DNA of 64,000 bases from QNYZ01 sp964577615 (lineage in GTDB: Bacteria; Desulfobacterota; Desulfobacteria; Desulfobacterales; QNYZ01), in contig CAZNZW010000006.1 of the NCBI GenBank assembly GCA_964577615.1, forward strand, positions 8,661 to 72,660. Reading direction: 5' to 3'. The notes under the pieces were generated by a model, which was not told the origin of the DNA, made no database searches, and was given only the letters and a program-made list of their open reading frames with translations. Below, one piece after another: positions 9,422-17,988 of the stretch; position 1 is the first letter of the stretch; every line of letters begins with the position of its first letter. The position numbers and the translations under genes were made by a program.

Positions 9422-10338
9422 AGATAGCCGTTATCGGCGCCGGAGCCATGGGAAGCCTGTTCGGCGGCCTGTTGACCGAAGCCGGACGCGAGGTCTGGCT
9501 GCTCGATGTCTGGGAGGATCATGTCAATGCGCTGAACGCAAACGGGTTGACCATCGAACGTGACGGCGTTCCCCGTGTGGTCCGTCCCAGAGCCACGACC
9601 GATCCGGCCGTTATCGGAAAAGTGGATCTGGTAATCGTTTTTGTGAAATCAACGCAAACCGAAGCGGCCGGAAACACCGCCGCCCGGCTCGTGGATGCGG
9701 ACGGATGGGTATTGACCCTGCAGAACGGCATGGGCAATGCCGATATCCTCGGCCGGGCCGTGGACCCCGGGAAAGTCCTGGCCGGCACCACTTCCCATGG
9801 GGCCACCCTGCTGGGGCCGGGAAAAATCCGGCATGCCGGGACCGGTCCCACCCGGATCGGCCCCTGGGCCGGTGAAGACCGGATCATGGCCGGAAAAGTC
9901 GCCGGCGTCCTGTCCGCGGCCGGGATTGAGACCGAGGTGGCCGATAATGTCCACGCCCTGGTGTGGCACAAGTTATTCATCAACGTCGGCATCAATGCCA
10001 TCACGGCCCTGACCGGGATTAAAAACGGTGAGATTCTCGATCTGGATGTGACCCGGAACCTGTCCCGAAACGCGGTGGAAGAGGCCGTGGCCGTGGCCCG
10101 GGCCAAGGGCGTTCCGGTGGCCGATGATGTGGTGGACCATGTTTTCCAGGTGGCGGACGCCACGGCTGCCAACCGGTCTTCCATGGGCCAGGATGTCGAC
10201 AATCAGCGGCTGACTGAAATCAGCGCGATCAACGGCGCCGTGGTGCGCGAAGCTGAGGCGTGCGGCGTGGCTACGCCGGTCAACGGCACCCTGACGGCCC
10301 TGGTGGAAACATTGCAGGCGCATTACGGAAAAAAATAA
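9418..10338 (+). CDS. panE: 2-dehydropantoate 2-reductase (ketopantoate reductase)
   Basis: NADPH-dependent reduction of ketopantoate to pantoate in pantothenate/CoA synthesis. The 306-aa protein starts with a Rossmann motif GAGAMGSLFGG and contains VWHKLFINVGINAITAL, with the conserved Lys and Asn of the ApbA_C domain. It overlaps the dppF-like gene by 4 nt and is followed by panB, so two consecutive pantothenate steps are encoded here. PanE-like proteins also act on other 2-keto acids, but the panB neighbour favours the biosynthetic role. Confidence 0.85.
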   Translation: MKIAVIGAGAMGSLFGGLLTEAGREVWLLDVWEDHVNALNANGLTIERDGVPRVVRPRATTDPAVIGKVDLVIVFVKSTQTEAAGNTAARLVDADGWVLTLQNGMGNADILGRAVDPGKVLAGTTSHGATLLGPGKIRHAGTGPTRIGPWAGEDRIMAGKVAGVLSAAGIETEVADNVHALVWHKLFINVGINAITALTGIKNGEILDLDVTRNLSRNAVEEAVAVARAKGVPVADDVVDHVFQVADATAANRSSMGQDVDNQRLTEISAINGAVVREAEACGVATPVNGTLTALVETLQAHYGKK

Positions 10339-10355
10339 ATAGAAATGTAACTATT

Positions 10356-10439
10356 CAGCCGCAGATTTACACAGATAAACCCGGCTATGTTTAAACACAA
10401 AGAAATAAAAAAGAAAATATCCGCGAAGATCCGCGGCTG
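10356..10439. repeat. Imperfect inverted-repeat element between panE and panB
   Basis: CAGCCGCAGAT at 10356-10366 is nearly the reverse complement of GATCCGCGGCTG at 10428-10439. The A-rich middle (ACACAGATAAAC, AACACAAAGAAATAAAA) resembles the CCGCAGATTACACAGAT / CACAAAGAAATAAA type of dispersed intergenic repeat seen in some anaerobe genomes. That family resemblance is from memory. A 17-codon ORF inside it is probably fortuitous. Confidence 0.45.
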
Positions 10440-10484
10440 ACCTGTGACATGGAAACCATCAATATTTTAAAAGGAGAAGCATAA

Positions 10485-11336
10485 ATGAGCCGACAAAAGG
10501 TAACGGTTAAGGACATTCAGCAAGCCAAAACAGATAGCCGCAAACTGGTGATGATGACCGCCTACGACTACCCCTTCGGCCTCATGGCCGATGAAGCCGG
10601 GGTGGATATCGTCCTGGTGGGCGACTCCCTGGGCATGGTGGTAATGGGGCTGGACGGCACCGTCGCCGTCACCATGGCGAACATGATCCATCACATCCAG
10701 GCGGTGATGCGCGGATGTCAATATGCCCATGTGGTGGGCGACATGCCGTTCATGAGCTACAACACCGCCATCCGTGATGCCATCATCAATGCCGGGCGGC
10801 TGATGAAAGAAGGCGGCTGCGATTCGGTTAAAATGGAAGGCGGGACCGATTTTGCGCCCACGGTCGAGGCCATTGTCAAGGCCGGCATTCCCGTTCAGGG
10901 ACATATCGGACTGACCCCCCAGACGGCCAGCGCCCTGGGCGGATTCAAAATGCAGGGCAAGGATGCCGAAGCGGCCAAAAAGATCATCGATGACGCCAGG
11001 GCCCTGGAAGATGCCGGTGTCTTTTCCATGATCATCGAAGCCGTGCCGGCGCCGCTGGCCCAGCTGGTGGCCGAAGCGGTCCAGGTCCCGGTGATCGGTA
11101 TCGGAGCCGGCGCCGATGTAGACGGTCAGGTTCTGGTCACCCATGACATGATTGGCCTGTTTGACAAATTCATTCCCAAATTCGTCAAACAATATACCCG
11201 CATCCGGCCCACCATTATCGGGGCCATCAAGGAATATAAGCAGGAAGTCCTGGAGAAGTCGTTTCCCGGCCCCGAACACAGCTTCAGCATGCCGGCCGAA
11301 GCCCTTGAGCAGTTGAAAAAGATTATTTCGGATTAA
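10485..11336 (+). CDS. panB: 3-methyl-2-oxobutanoate hydroxymethyltransferase
   Basis: Transfers a hydroxymethyl group from methylene-THF to 2-oxoisovalerate to give ketopantoate, the PanE substrate. The 283-aa protein has VTVKDIQQAKTDSRKLVMMTAYDYP, the metal-binding VLVGDSLGMV, the VKMEGG segment, GHIGLTPQT and PVIGIGAGADVDGQVLV, all PanB signatures. AAGGAGA precedes the ATG. A 146-bp gap with a repeat separates it from panE, so it may have its own promoter. Confidence 0.96.
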   Translation: MSRQKVTVKDIQQAKTDSRKLVMMTAYDYPFGLMADEAGVDIVLVGDSLGMVVMGLDGTVAVTMANMIHHIQAVMRGCQYAHVVGDMPFMSYNTAIRDAIINAGRLMKEGGCDSVKMEGGTDFAPTVEAIVKAGIPVQGHIGLTPQTASALGGFKMQGKDAEAAKKIIDDARALEDAGVFSMIIEAVPAPLAQLVAEAVQVPVIGIGAGADVDGQVLVTHDMIGLFDKFIPKFVKQYTRIRPTIIGAIKEYKQEVLEKSFPGPEHSFSMPAEALEQLKKIISD

Positions 11337-11378
11337 TGGGCAATCGGTGGCAAGCCTTTTAACCGTTCACATCGGACT

Positions 11379-11431
11379 GTTTTATCCTGTGCGCTGTGTC
11401 AGGCATGACGGGCTGGCGTACGGGATAAAAC
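11379..11431. terminator. Bidirectional terminator-like hairpin between convergent genes
   Basis: GTTTTATCCTGTGCGC (11379-11394) pairs with GCGTACGGGATAAAAC (11416-11431) over 16 bp, counting two G-U pairs, with a 21-nt loop. It lies between panB (plus) and the minus-strand dehydrogenase. A/U-rich stem bases replace a separate U-tract, so efficiency is uncertain. Confidence 0.5.
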
Positions 11432-11479
11432 GGGTCTGTCGAATCCATCTGATATGGTTTTGCGACAGAATGATTGCCG

Positions 11480-12703
11480 TCAGGCAATCACCTTCTCAAC
11501 GATTTCGTCAACCGTAATTCCCAGCCCGGCCAGCTCCTGAAAACAGAAAAGGCGGGAATCGTCGGGCAGCTGCTCCGGAACGAAAAGCCCACCCGTCGGA
11601 AAGACGTCTTCCACCAGCATCTTGGCAAATACCGCCGCACACTGCCCGGTCAGGTAGGCCTCGTGGCTCAGGCCGGACCGGGAGAACGCATCTTCCAGTC
11701 CCGGGGTGTTGACGTAGCAGTCGATCCGGATGGGTTTGTCCTTTCGCGTGCCTTCGACCCGGATCAGAAAAGCGCCGTCTTCCTGGATCAGCCCTTCGTC
11801 GAGAATGGCCTTGATTTCATCGGGAAACCGGGGCGCCGGCGGGCACAATTTGAGTACCAGATCCATGGGGACGACTTCGGTGCCGTTTACGGCCACCGGC
11901 ACGCTGCCCAGCAGGCCCATGTTGTACAGCGACTGGGACAGCTCCACATGCGGCCCGCCGTATTTAAATTCAACGTTCTTGACCCCTTTGAGAACGGAGT
12001 CGGCCAGCAGCCCCATGGTGATCGGTTCGTCGTGCTCATGATCGACCATGCGGACCGGCTCATCTATTCCCTTGAATGTCATCATCTTCGGCCGGCTGAA
12101 CGGGTTGTCGGTGATGATCCGGCCGTCTTCATACCGGAACGTACGGAACGCCATGTCACCAAATGCCACCTGCGGCGACCACCAGAAAGGGGTAAAGCGT
12201 TTGGCCCATAAGCCTTCATAAATATAGATGCCGATGTGATCGCACCGGTCGACCCTTTCCACAGCCTGCCGGGCAACAAGATTGGCCAGGCCCGGCGACG
12301 ACCCGCAGCCGACCATGGCCGTCAGCCCCCGGGCCTTGAATTTTTCATGCCACTCGGAAAAAATCATCTGGTAGCTTTCCACAAAGCCGATATCTTCCAT
12401 GGGACCGGCCATATCCAGATAGGAGGCATTGACGGCGAGGGCCGCTTCCATTAGGATCAGGTCGTATTCCAGCGGCAGGCCGTTGATGATCAGGTCACAT
12501 CCTTCGGCCGCTGCAGTCACGGCGTTAAGATCGCTGCCGTCAACACGGGCCGGCCGGGCTTTGCGCAGGGAGCGGCTTAATTTGTCGGCCGCGTCCAGAT
12601 CGTAGTCGGCGCAGATAATTTCGGATACCTGGGGGTGTTCGTCGAGCCGCATGGCAATTGTGCTGCCCTGGGCGCCGACTCCGATAACAATTATTTTTTT
12701 CAT
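11480..12703 (-). CDS. Saccharopine dehydrogenase family protein
   Basis: NAD(P)-binding oxidoreductase of 407 aa. It starts KKIIVIGVGAQGSTIAMRL (Rossmann glycines), followed by LIINGLPLEYDLILMEAALAV and YLDMAGP, typical of the saccharopine dehydrogenase / carboxynorspermidine synthase superfamily. The C-terminal part ends with LCPPAPRFPDEIKAILDEGL. AAGGAGC lies 6-7 nt before the start. It is divergent from the Lrp/AsnC gene at 12872, which may control it. Whether the substrate is saccharopine, a polyamine precursor or another amino acid is open. Confidence 0.85.
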   Translation of the reverse strand: MKKIIVIGVGAQGSTIAMRLDEHPQVSEIICADYDLDAADKLSRSLRKARPARVDGSDLNAVTAAAEGCDLIINGLPLEYDLILMEAALAVNASYLDMAGPMEDIGFVESYQMIFSEWHEKFKARGLTAMVGCGSSPGLANLVARQAVERVDRCDHIGIYIYEGLWAKRFTPFWWSPQVAFGDMAFRTFRYEDGRIITDNPFSRPKMMTFKGIDEPVRMVDHEHDEPITMGLLADSVLKGVKNVEFKYGGPHVELSQSLYNMGLLGSVPVAVNGTEVVPMDLVLKLCPPAPRFPDEIKAILDEGLIQEDGAFLIRVEGTRKDKPIRIDCYVNTPGLEDAFSRSGLSHEAYLTGQCAAVFAKMLVEDVFPTGGLFVPEQLPDDSRLFCFQELAGLGITVDEIVEKVIA

Positions 12704-12798
12704 ATGAGCTCCTTTTTTACAGGATCGTGTGAACAGGGTGCTTAATACGTCGCCATCGTATAGATGTCAATATGAAAATATCTGATTATAGCATTTAA

Positions 12799-12827
12799 TT
12801 GGATGTATATGCCCATAAAAATATAAA
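12799..12827 (+). promoter_or_regulatory. Candidate promoter for the Lrp/AsnC gene
   Basis: TTGGAT (12799-12804), a 17-nt spacer and TATAAA (12822-12827) stand 44 nt before the ATG at 12872, within a strongly AT-rich 150-bp divergent region that contrasts with the GC-rich coding DNA. The minus-strand dehydrogenase presumably has its promoter here too. Confidence 0.4.
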
Positions 12828-12871
12828 ATATGACAAATATTTATCTTTTTATATAAAACGGGTGGCGCAAC

Positions 12872-13366
12872 ATGGCAAAACATACTTTTGGAAAAAAACT
12901 GGATGCGCTGGACTGCCGGCTGATTGAACTGTTGCAGAAAGACGGACGGACGCCCAGCAAGGCCCTGGCAAAATCACTGGGGTCATCGGAATTTACCGTG
13001 CGGCGCCGGCTGCGGCGGCTTCTGGACGAAGGCATTATCCGCATCGTCGCTGTGGCCAATCCCATCGATCTCGGGTTTGAAATTGTCGGTAACCTGAAAA
13101 TAAAGATCGATCTTCAAAAGTCCGATTCGGTTCTGGAATCCCTGCGGAAAATAGATGCGATTATCTGGATCGCGCTGACAACCGGCGGCACGGATATTGA
13201 TGCCGATTTTGTCGTCCGTTCACTGGCCGAGTTCAAAGAGGTGATTTTCAAGCAGATCAGCCGGATCGACGGCGTGGTTTCCACGGAAACATCTCTGATG
13301 GTGGACCTGGTCAAAGACAAGCACGACTGGGGGACGGCGGCCCGAAAGGCGCCGGCCCCGGACTAG
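12872..13366 (+). CDS. Lrp/AsnC family transcriptional regulator
   Basis: DNA-binding regulator of 164 aa. The N-terminal helix-turn-helix is LDALDCRLIELLQKDGRTPSKALAKSLGSSEFTVRRRLRRL in parts; the C-terminal AsnC/RAM ligand domain spans about residues 75-155. The family senses amino acids. Its divergent neighbour is a saccharopine-dehydrogenase-like gene, so local control through the shared AT-rich region is likely, with a lysine- or ornithine-type effector only as a guess. Confidence 0.9.
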   Translation: MAKHTFGKKLDALDCRLIELLQKDGRTPSKALAKSLGSSEFTVRRRLRRLLDEGIIRIVAVANPIDLGFEIVGNLKIKIDLQKSDSVLESLRKIDAIIWIALTTGGTDIDADFVVRSLAEFKEVIFKQISRIDGVVSTETSLMVDLVKDKHDWGTAARKAPAPD

Positions 13367-13556
13367 AAACCGGGCCGGATCGCTTCCCCGCCATGCCTTG
13401 CCTGGCTGCCGAGGCGCCTGCCCATTAATAACCGGATGCCCGGCCGCAAGGGGGCTGGAAAATATCAACTGGCTCCTTGCCAAGGGCGATGAATTGGCGT
13501 ATTAAGCATCCCATATACAAGGTAATCATACAGGTCTGCAAATCAGGAGAAAGAGC

Positions 13557-15710
13557 ATGGTTGTCGCCATCAGCATTATGGGAATCATGGGCATCATTGT
13601 CGGTGTCGGTCTGGCATTTGCCTCCAAGATTTTTTACGTGTATGTCGATCCCAAGATTCTGGCAGTGGATGAGGTGCTTCCCGGCGCCAATTGCGGCGGG
13701 TGCGGGTATCCCGGTTGCAGCTCGAATGCCGAAGCGATTGTGGCCGGAAAATCGGCACCCAATTCCTGTGTGGCTGCCGGGCCGGAAGTGGCCGAAGCCA
13801 TTGCCGCCGTGATGGGAATGAGTGTCGAAGCCAGGGAACCCGATGTGGCCCGGCCGGGATGCACCTATGGCGTCAAGGATGCGGACGTTAAATATATTTA
13901 CGACGGGTTGAGCGACTGCCGGGCGGCGGCGCTGCTCAGCGGGGGAATGAAAGTCTGCAGCATCGGGTGCCTGGGACTGGGCAGTTGTGTCAAGGTCTGC
14001 CAGTTTGGCGCCCTGAGCATGGGGCCGGATGGACTGCCCCGGGTCAACGAAGAAAAATGCACGGGGTGCGGGGCCTGTGAACGGGTCTGCCCCAAACATA
14101 TCATTACCCTCTCGTCGGTGACCCGGCGGATTATCCGGGAATATACAACCGAAGACTGCACGACCCCCTGCCAGCGGGCCTGCCCGGCGGGAATTGATAT
14201 CTGCGAATACATCCACCAGATTTCCCTGGGCGATTACCATCGTTCCGTTCAGGTCATCAAGGAACGGAATCCCCTGCCCACGGTCATCGGACGGATCTGT
14301 CCCCGGCCGTGCGAGAATGACTGCCGGCGCCAGCTGGCTGACGAACCCGTGGCCATCAATTATCTTAAACGGTTTGCGGCGGATTACGAAAAACATGTCG
14401 ATAAACGGATCCTGCCCTACAAGGCGCCGGATACGGGTCGCCGCGTGGCCATCGTCGGCGGCGGAGTGGAAGGGCTTTCCACGGCTTTTTTCATGGCCCG
14501 GCTCGGCCATGAGACGACGATTTATGAATCCACGGATCAGCTGGGCGGGTTGCTGCGAAGCGCCATCGCGGCCAATCGGCTCCCGGCCGACACGCTTGAA
14601 TGGGATATCGAAGGGATTCTGGAGATGGGGGTGCGCGCGGAAACCGGCAAAACGCTGGGGGATGATTTTTCTGTGGATTCCCTGCTGGAAACGGGGGTTG
14701 AAGCCGTATTTCTGGCCACCGGCGGGTGGGACAGCCGGCTGGCGCGCGGCGCCGGCAAAAAAGTGGAAAATCCGGTCCAGGGGATGTGGCTGCTCATTGA
14801 CCTGCTGCGCCTGGGCAGGGAAATCGACGGCGATGCCCGGGTGGGATCCCGTGTGGTTATTGCCGGCGGCGGAGCGGCGGCCATTGAGGCTGCGGAGAAA
14901 AGCCGTGAAATGGGGGCCGAAAAGGTGGCCATCCTGTTCCAGGAGACGGAATCCGACTCCCCGCTCAACGAAGAACAGCGGGCGCAGTTACGAGACGCCG
15001 GCGTGGACGTCCGCTTCGATGCCGGGATCACCCGCCTGTTTGGAGAAAAAAGCCGTCTGACGCATGTGGAAGTGACCGACCGTCAGCGCCGGGAGGTGGA
15101 TGTGATGGCAGCCGATACCCTTGTTCTGGCTTCCGGGCGGTTCCCGCAGCTGATTTTTACCCGGTCGCAGGCGGATGCCGCATGCGACGGCGATGATCCG
15201 GCCGGGCAAAAGGCCGGAGAATTCGTTTCGGATACGGCCGATATCAGCTGGCAATGGGAAGCGTTCGAATCTTACAAAGACCCGGCCCTCTATGATCAGA
15301 CCGGGCTGCTTGCCAAAGGGGATGTCCTGAGTGATTTTTCCGGGGTTATTTATGCCATTGGCGCCGGGCGCCGGGCGGCGGCAGCCATTCATCAGACGAT
15401 GTATGGTGTCTCCTTGACATTGCCGGAAAATGTCCTTACCCCTGTATCAGTGATTCAGGATGTGGATACCGTCCATGACGTGGCTGAAGTTCCCCGGCGG
15501 ATCATGCCCCTTTGCGACGAGCCAGGCTGTACGGAACTGGAAACGGGCTTTTCTGAAACCATGGCCCGGGCGGAAGCGGACAGATGTCTGCAGTGCGGCC
15601 TCATCTGTTATCAGCATACGGGTATTGCGCCGGCCGTACCGACTGGCGCACCGGCGGCCGCGACAAGTGCGCCGGCTGTAGAGAACGAACCGTCGGCGCC
15701 GGTGAATTAA
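13557..15710 (+). CDS. RnfB-like Fe-S protein fused to a GltD-type NAD(P)H/FAD oxidoreductase
   Basis: 717-aa electron-transfer protein. Residues 1-28 form a membrane anchor. An ARC-type 4Fe-4S motif (Cys46, Cys49, Cys54, Cys71; GANCGGCGYPGC) marks RnfB. Two ferredoxin clusters follow: GCLGLGSCVKVC and CTGCGACERVC. From about residue 200 a glutamate-synthase-small-subunit-like module begins (TPCQRACPAGIDI, ICPRPCENDC), then an FAD-binding GGGVEGLSTAFF and a second dinucleotide site GGGAAAIEAAEKS. A C-terminal RCLQCGLIC segment ends the domain set. RnfB normally feeds the ion-pumping Rnf complex; here no rnfC/D/G/E/A lies within the window. RseC follows directly. Confidence 0.88.
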   Translation: MVVAISIMGIMGIIVGVGLAFASKIFYVYVDPKILAVDEVLPGANCGGCGYPGCSSNAEAIVAGKSAPNSCVAAGPEVAEAIAAVMGMSVEAREPDVARPGCTYGVKDADVKYIYDGLSDCRAAALLSGGMKVCSIGCLGLGSCVKVCQFGALSMGPDGLPRVNEEKCTGCGACERVCPKHIITLSSVTRRIIREYTTEDCTTPCQRACPAGIDICEYIHQISLGDYHRSVQVIKERNPLPTVIGRICPRPCENDCRRQLADEPVAINYLKRFAADYEKHVDKRILPYKAPDTGRRVAIVGGGVEGLSTAFFMARLGHETTIYESTDQLGGLLRSAIAANRLPADTLEWDIEGILEMGVRAETGKTLGDDFSVDSLLETGVEAVFLATGGWDSRLARGAGKKVENPVQGMWLLIDLLRLGREIDGDARVGSRVVIAGGGAAAIEAAEKSREMGAEKVAILFQETESDSPLNEEQRAQLRDAGVDVRFDAGITRLFGEKSRLTHVEVTDRQRREVDVMAADTLVLASGRFPQLIFTRSQADAACDGDDPAGQKAGEFVSDTADISWQWEAFESYKDPALYDQTGLLAKGDVLSDFSGVIYAIGAGRRAAAAIHQTMYGVSLTLPENVLTPVSVIQDVDTVHDVAEVPRRIMPLCDEPGCTELETGFSETMARAEADRCLQCGLICYQHTGIAPAVPTGAPAAATSAPAVENEPSAPVN

Positions 15711-15740
15711 TGATGATATCAATGGAAAAGGAATAAACCC

Positions 15741-16226
15741 ATGGCCACCGAAGAGGGAGTCGTCACCGCATTATCGGCCACCGGCGCATGGGTGAAAACC
15801 ATTCGTTCGAGTGCCTGCAAACATTGTTCTTCGAAGGATTCGTGTTCCTCCCAGGGTGGCGAAGAGGCACTGGTGGAGGCCGTCAACCCGGTTAACGCCA
15901 AGGTGGGAGATCGCATCCTTGTCAGCGTGGAAACCGCCGCACTGTTGAAAGCGTCGTTTCTCATCTATGTTTTTCCCATCCTCTGCCTGATTGCCGGCGC
16001 CATTCTCGGACAGTTTGCCGGACTCCGCTTCAACCTGGATACCGCGTGGACATCTCCGGCGGCGGGCGGGCTGTTTTTTGTCGCATCGCTGTTCTTTATG
16101 AAATCCAGGGGTAATCGGCTGGCCGAAACCGCCGCCTACAAACCGACGATTGTCCGGGTGCTATCCGCCTCCCGACTGTCCCGGGATCTTTCCTCCTGCC
16201 CGACCCCGCCGGCATCGACCCGATAA
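15741..16226 (+). CDS. RseC/MucC family (SoxR-reducing system) membrane protein
   Basis: 161-aa inner-membrane protein. The N-terminal domain (EEGVVTALSATGAWVKT, then Cys-rich CKHCSSKDSC) and two hydrophobic helices (about 72-94 and 100-120) match RseC. In other bacteria RseC associates with Rsx/Rnf complexes, which fits the RnfB-like gene 30 nt upstream. Confidence 0.85.
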   Translation: MATEEGVVTALSATGAWVKTIRSSACKHCSSKDSCSSQGGEEALVEAVNPVNAKVGDRILVSVETAALLKASFLIYVFPILCLIAGAILGQFAGLRFNLDTAWTSPAAGGLFFVASLFFMKSRGNRLAETAAYKPTIVRVLSASRLSRDLSSCPTPPASTR

Positions 16227-16229
16227 CCG

Positions 16230-17072
16230 ATGGCGCGTATTCAGCTGGGTAACGAGTCTATCTATTATACCGGTCCCAGACGGGCCGATTCGAATGGGCC
16301 GACCGCCTTTTCTTTAGTCGGTATCCACGGGTCCGGCGGAAGCCATCAGTCGTGGCCGGGTCAGCTGAGATCTCCGGTCGCCGGGTCCGTCGGCGCAGCG
16401 TCATCCACCGGATCAAACCGGAAATGCCGGCTTCCCGCGGTGGCCGTTTATCTGATTGACCTGCCCGGGCATGGGCGCTCCACCGGCAACGGCCGGACAC
16501 GTATCGATGCGTACGTCGATTTTATTGAAAATTTTGTTGCGGCGCTGCAGCTGGAACGGGTTATTCTGGCCGGCCATTCCCTGGGCGGAGGGATTGCCCT
16601 GCAGGCGGCCCTTCGCCGGCCACCGTGGCTGGCCGGCCTGATTCTGGTGGGCACCGGGGCGCGGCTCCGCGTTCATCCGGACCTGTTAAACGGCCTGCGG
16701 GACCGGTATCCCGAGGCGGTCGACTGGATCTGCCGCCGGGGATTCGGTCCGGACGCATCTGAAGCTCTGATCCAGGGCAGCCGCCAGGCTCTTCTGGAAA
16801 CCGACCCAGACGTGACCTGGGGAGATTTTGCCGCATGTCATGCCTTTGACGTGATGGCGCAAATCCAGACCATTTTGTGTCCGGCCCTGATTGTTTCGGG
16901 CAGCGATGATCGACTGACGCCACCCGAATACGGTCTTTTTTTGAAAAATAAAATCAGGAACAGCCGCTACCGCCTGATTCAGCGTGCCGGTCACATGATG
17001 GCCCTTGAAAAACCCCGCGCGTTTATCAATGCACTGGCCACGTTTCTGTCCGACTGGCCGGATATCCGCTGA
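16230..17072 (+). CDS. Alpha/beta hydrolase
   Basis: 280-aa serine hydrolase of the alpha/beta fold. The oxyanion region is GIHGSGGSHQSW, the nucleophile elbow GHSLGGG, the acid is in SGSDDRLTP and the His in RAGHMMALEKP. The start lies 3 nt after the RseC stop, so it is probably co-transcribed. The loop between the first strand and LPGHGRS (about residues 45-72) is long and low in complexity. Substrate unknown. Confidence 0.85.
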   Translation: MARIQLGNESIYYTGPRRADSNGPTAFSLVGIHGSGGSHQSWPGQLRSPVAGSVGAASSTGSNRKCRLPAVAVYLIDLPGHGRSTGNGRTRIDAYVDFIENFVAALQLERVILAGHSLGGGIALQAALRRPPWLAGLILVGTGARLRVHPDLLNGLRDRYPEAVDWICRRGFGPDASEALIQGSRQALLETDPDVTWGDFAACHAFDVMAQIQTILCPALIVSGSDDRLTPPEYGLFLKNKIRNSRYRLIQRAGHMMALEKPRAFINALATFLSDWPDIR

Positions 17073-17139
17073 AAAGGGTATGGACCGGCTGGAACGGCGG
17101 ATATCAGAATGCGGTGAGATTGCTTTTAAAACGGGCCGA

Positions 17140-17349
17140 GCGCTAAAATAACGGTTGCATATTGGGCCGAGAAATATTATCTAAGGCGGCAAAANNNNNN
17201 NNNNNNNNNNNNNNNNNNNNNNNNNNNNNNNNNNNNNNNNNNNNNNNNNNNNNNNNNNNNNNNNNNNNNNNNNNNNNNNNNNNNNNNNNNNNNNGCGCTA
17301 AAATAACGGTTGCATATTGGGCCGAGAAATATTATCTAAGGCGGCAAAA
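17140..17349. other. 100-N assembly gap with identical 55-bp flanks
   Basis: N bases fill 17195-17294. The 55 bases before it (17140-17194) equal the 55 bases after it (17295-17349). This looks like two contigs overlapping by an assembler k-mer length that were joined with a default-size gap, so probably no sequence is missing and one copy should be removed. The flank reads GCGCTAAAATAACGGTTGC at its start. Confidence 0.85.
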
Positions 17350-17369
17350 AAACATATCAGGGGGAAAAT

Positions 17370-17843
17370 ATGCATAAAGTCTCAATGGGTGTATTATGCA
17401 TAATGATTATGGTGATATTCGGGGCTACCGCAGGCATGGCGGGAAACGAAACCGCTGCCGCCGATCAGGATACCCTGTGTATTCCCATGGGTGATTTGAC
17501 GCTGGCACCGCCGGAAACAGTTGAGGCCAGACGCGCTTCGGTGGTTTTTCCACATGCGACGCATTTTAATTATGCCTGCATGACCTGCCATCACCAGTGG
17601 GATGGAAAAGAGCCGGTTCAGTCCTGTGGAACGACAGGATGCCATGATCTCAATGTGCCGCCGGAACCGGGCAATCATGACGATCAGATTTCATATTATA
17701 AAAATGCGTTTCATAAAAACTGCATCGGATGCCATCGAAAAATCAAAGCCTGGAATAAAAAAGTCGCCATGGCCGTCGACGGATCGGATAAACAGGTGCG
17801 ACCGACCGGGCCCACGGGATGTACCCAATGTCATCCCCAATAA
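17370..17843 (+). CDS. Tetrahaem class III cytochrome c3
   Basis: Periplasmic low-potential electron carrier of 157 aa with a signal peptide (about 1-24). Four haem sites have the spacing of cytochrome c3: C70-x2-C73-H74, C86-x4-C91-H92, C118-x2-C121-H122 and C151-x2-C154-H155. Ligand histidines include His62 and His65 (FPHATH) and His75. The VVF-H-T-H start and CGTTGCHD second site match Desulfovibrio-type c3. It is a hallmark of sulfate reducers, accepting electrons from periplasmic hydrogenase or formate dehydrogenase. Placement near the RnfB fusion suggests a shared electron-transfer role, which is inferred. Confidence 0.92.
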   Translation: MHKVSMGVLCIMIMVIFGATAGMAGNETAAADQDTLCIPMGDLTLAPPETVEARRASVVFPHATHFNYACMTCHHQWDGKEPVQSCGTTGCHDLNVPPEPGNHDDQISYYKNAFHKNCIGCHRKIKAWNKKVAMAVDGSDKQVRPTGPTGCTQCHPQ

Positions 17844-17918
17844 TTTTCCATTAATCCGAAATGGCTTCTGCCCACACGGTCAGTACTTTTACGGCGAGGG
17901 GTTTGCGAAATAATGCTA

Positions 17919-17958
17919 AACGGGATGCCGGTGTGACCGCCGGTCTCCCGTTTTTTTT
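17919..17958 (+). terminator. Intrinsic terminator after cytochrome c3
   Basis: ACGGGA...CCGG pairs with CCGG...TCCCGT around a GTGTGACCG loop, followed by eight T (17951-17958). It ends the cytochrome transcript and separates it from the next gene at 17989. Confidence 0.85.
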
Positions 17959-17988
17959 GAATCCCGCTCCTGCCCGCTGGATACCCGC

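Noticed and set aside
10388..10440. Lys-rich 17-codon ORF before panB as a leader peptide
   Set aside because: It lies within a repeat element, lacks a ribosome site and has no terminator behind it.
17140..17349. 55-bp direct repeats as a mobile-element target duplication or att site
   Set aside because: The same 55-bp length flanks another gap at 58071 with different sequence, pointing to an assembler k-mer overlap.
17162..17377. Open frame spanning the first N gap
   Set aside because: It consists of N plus the duplicated flank; an assembly artefact.
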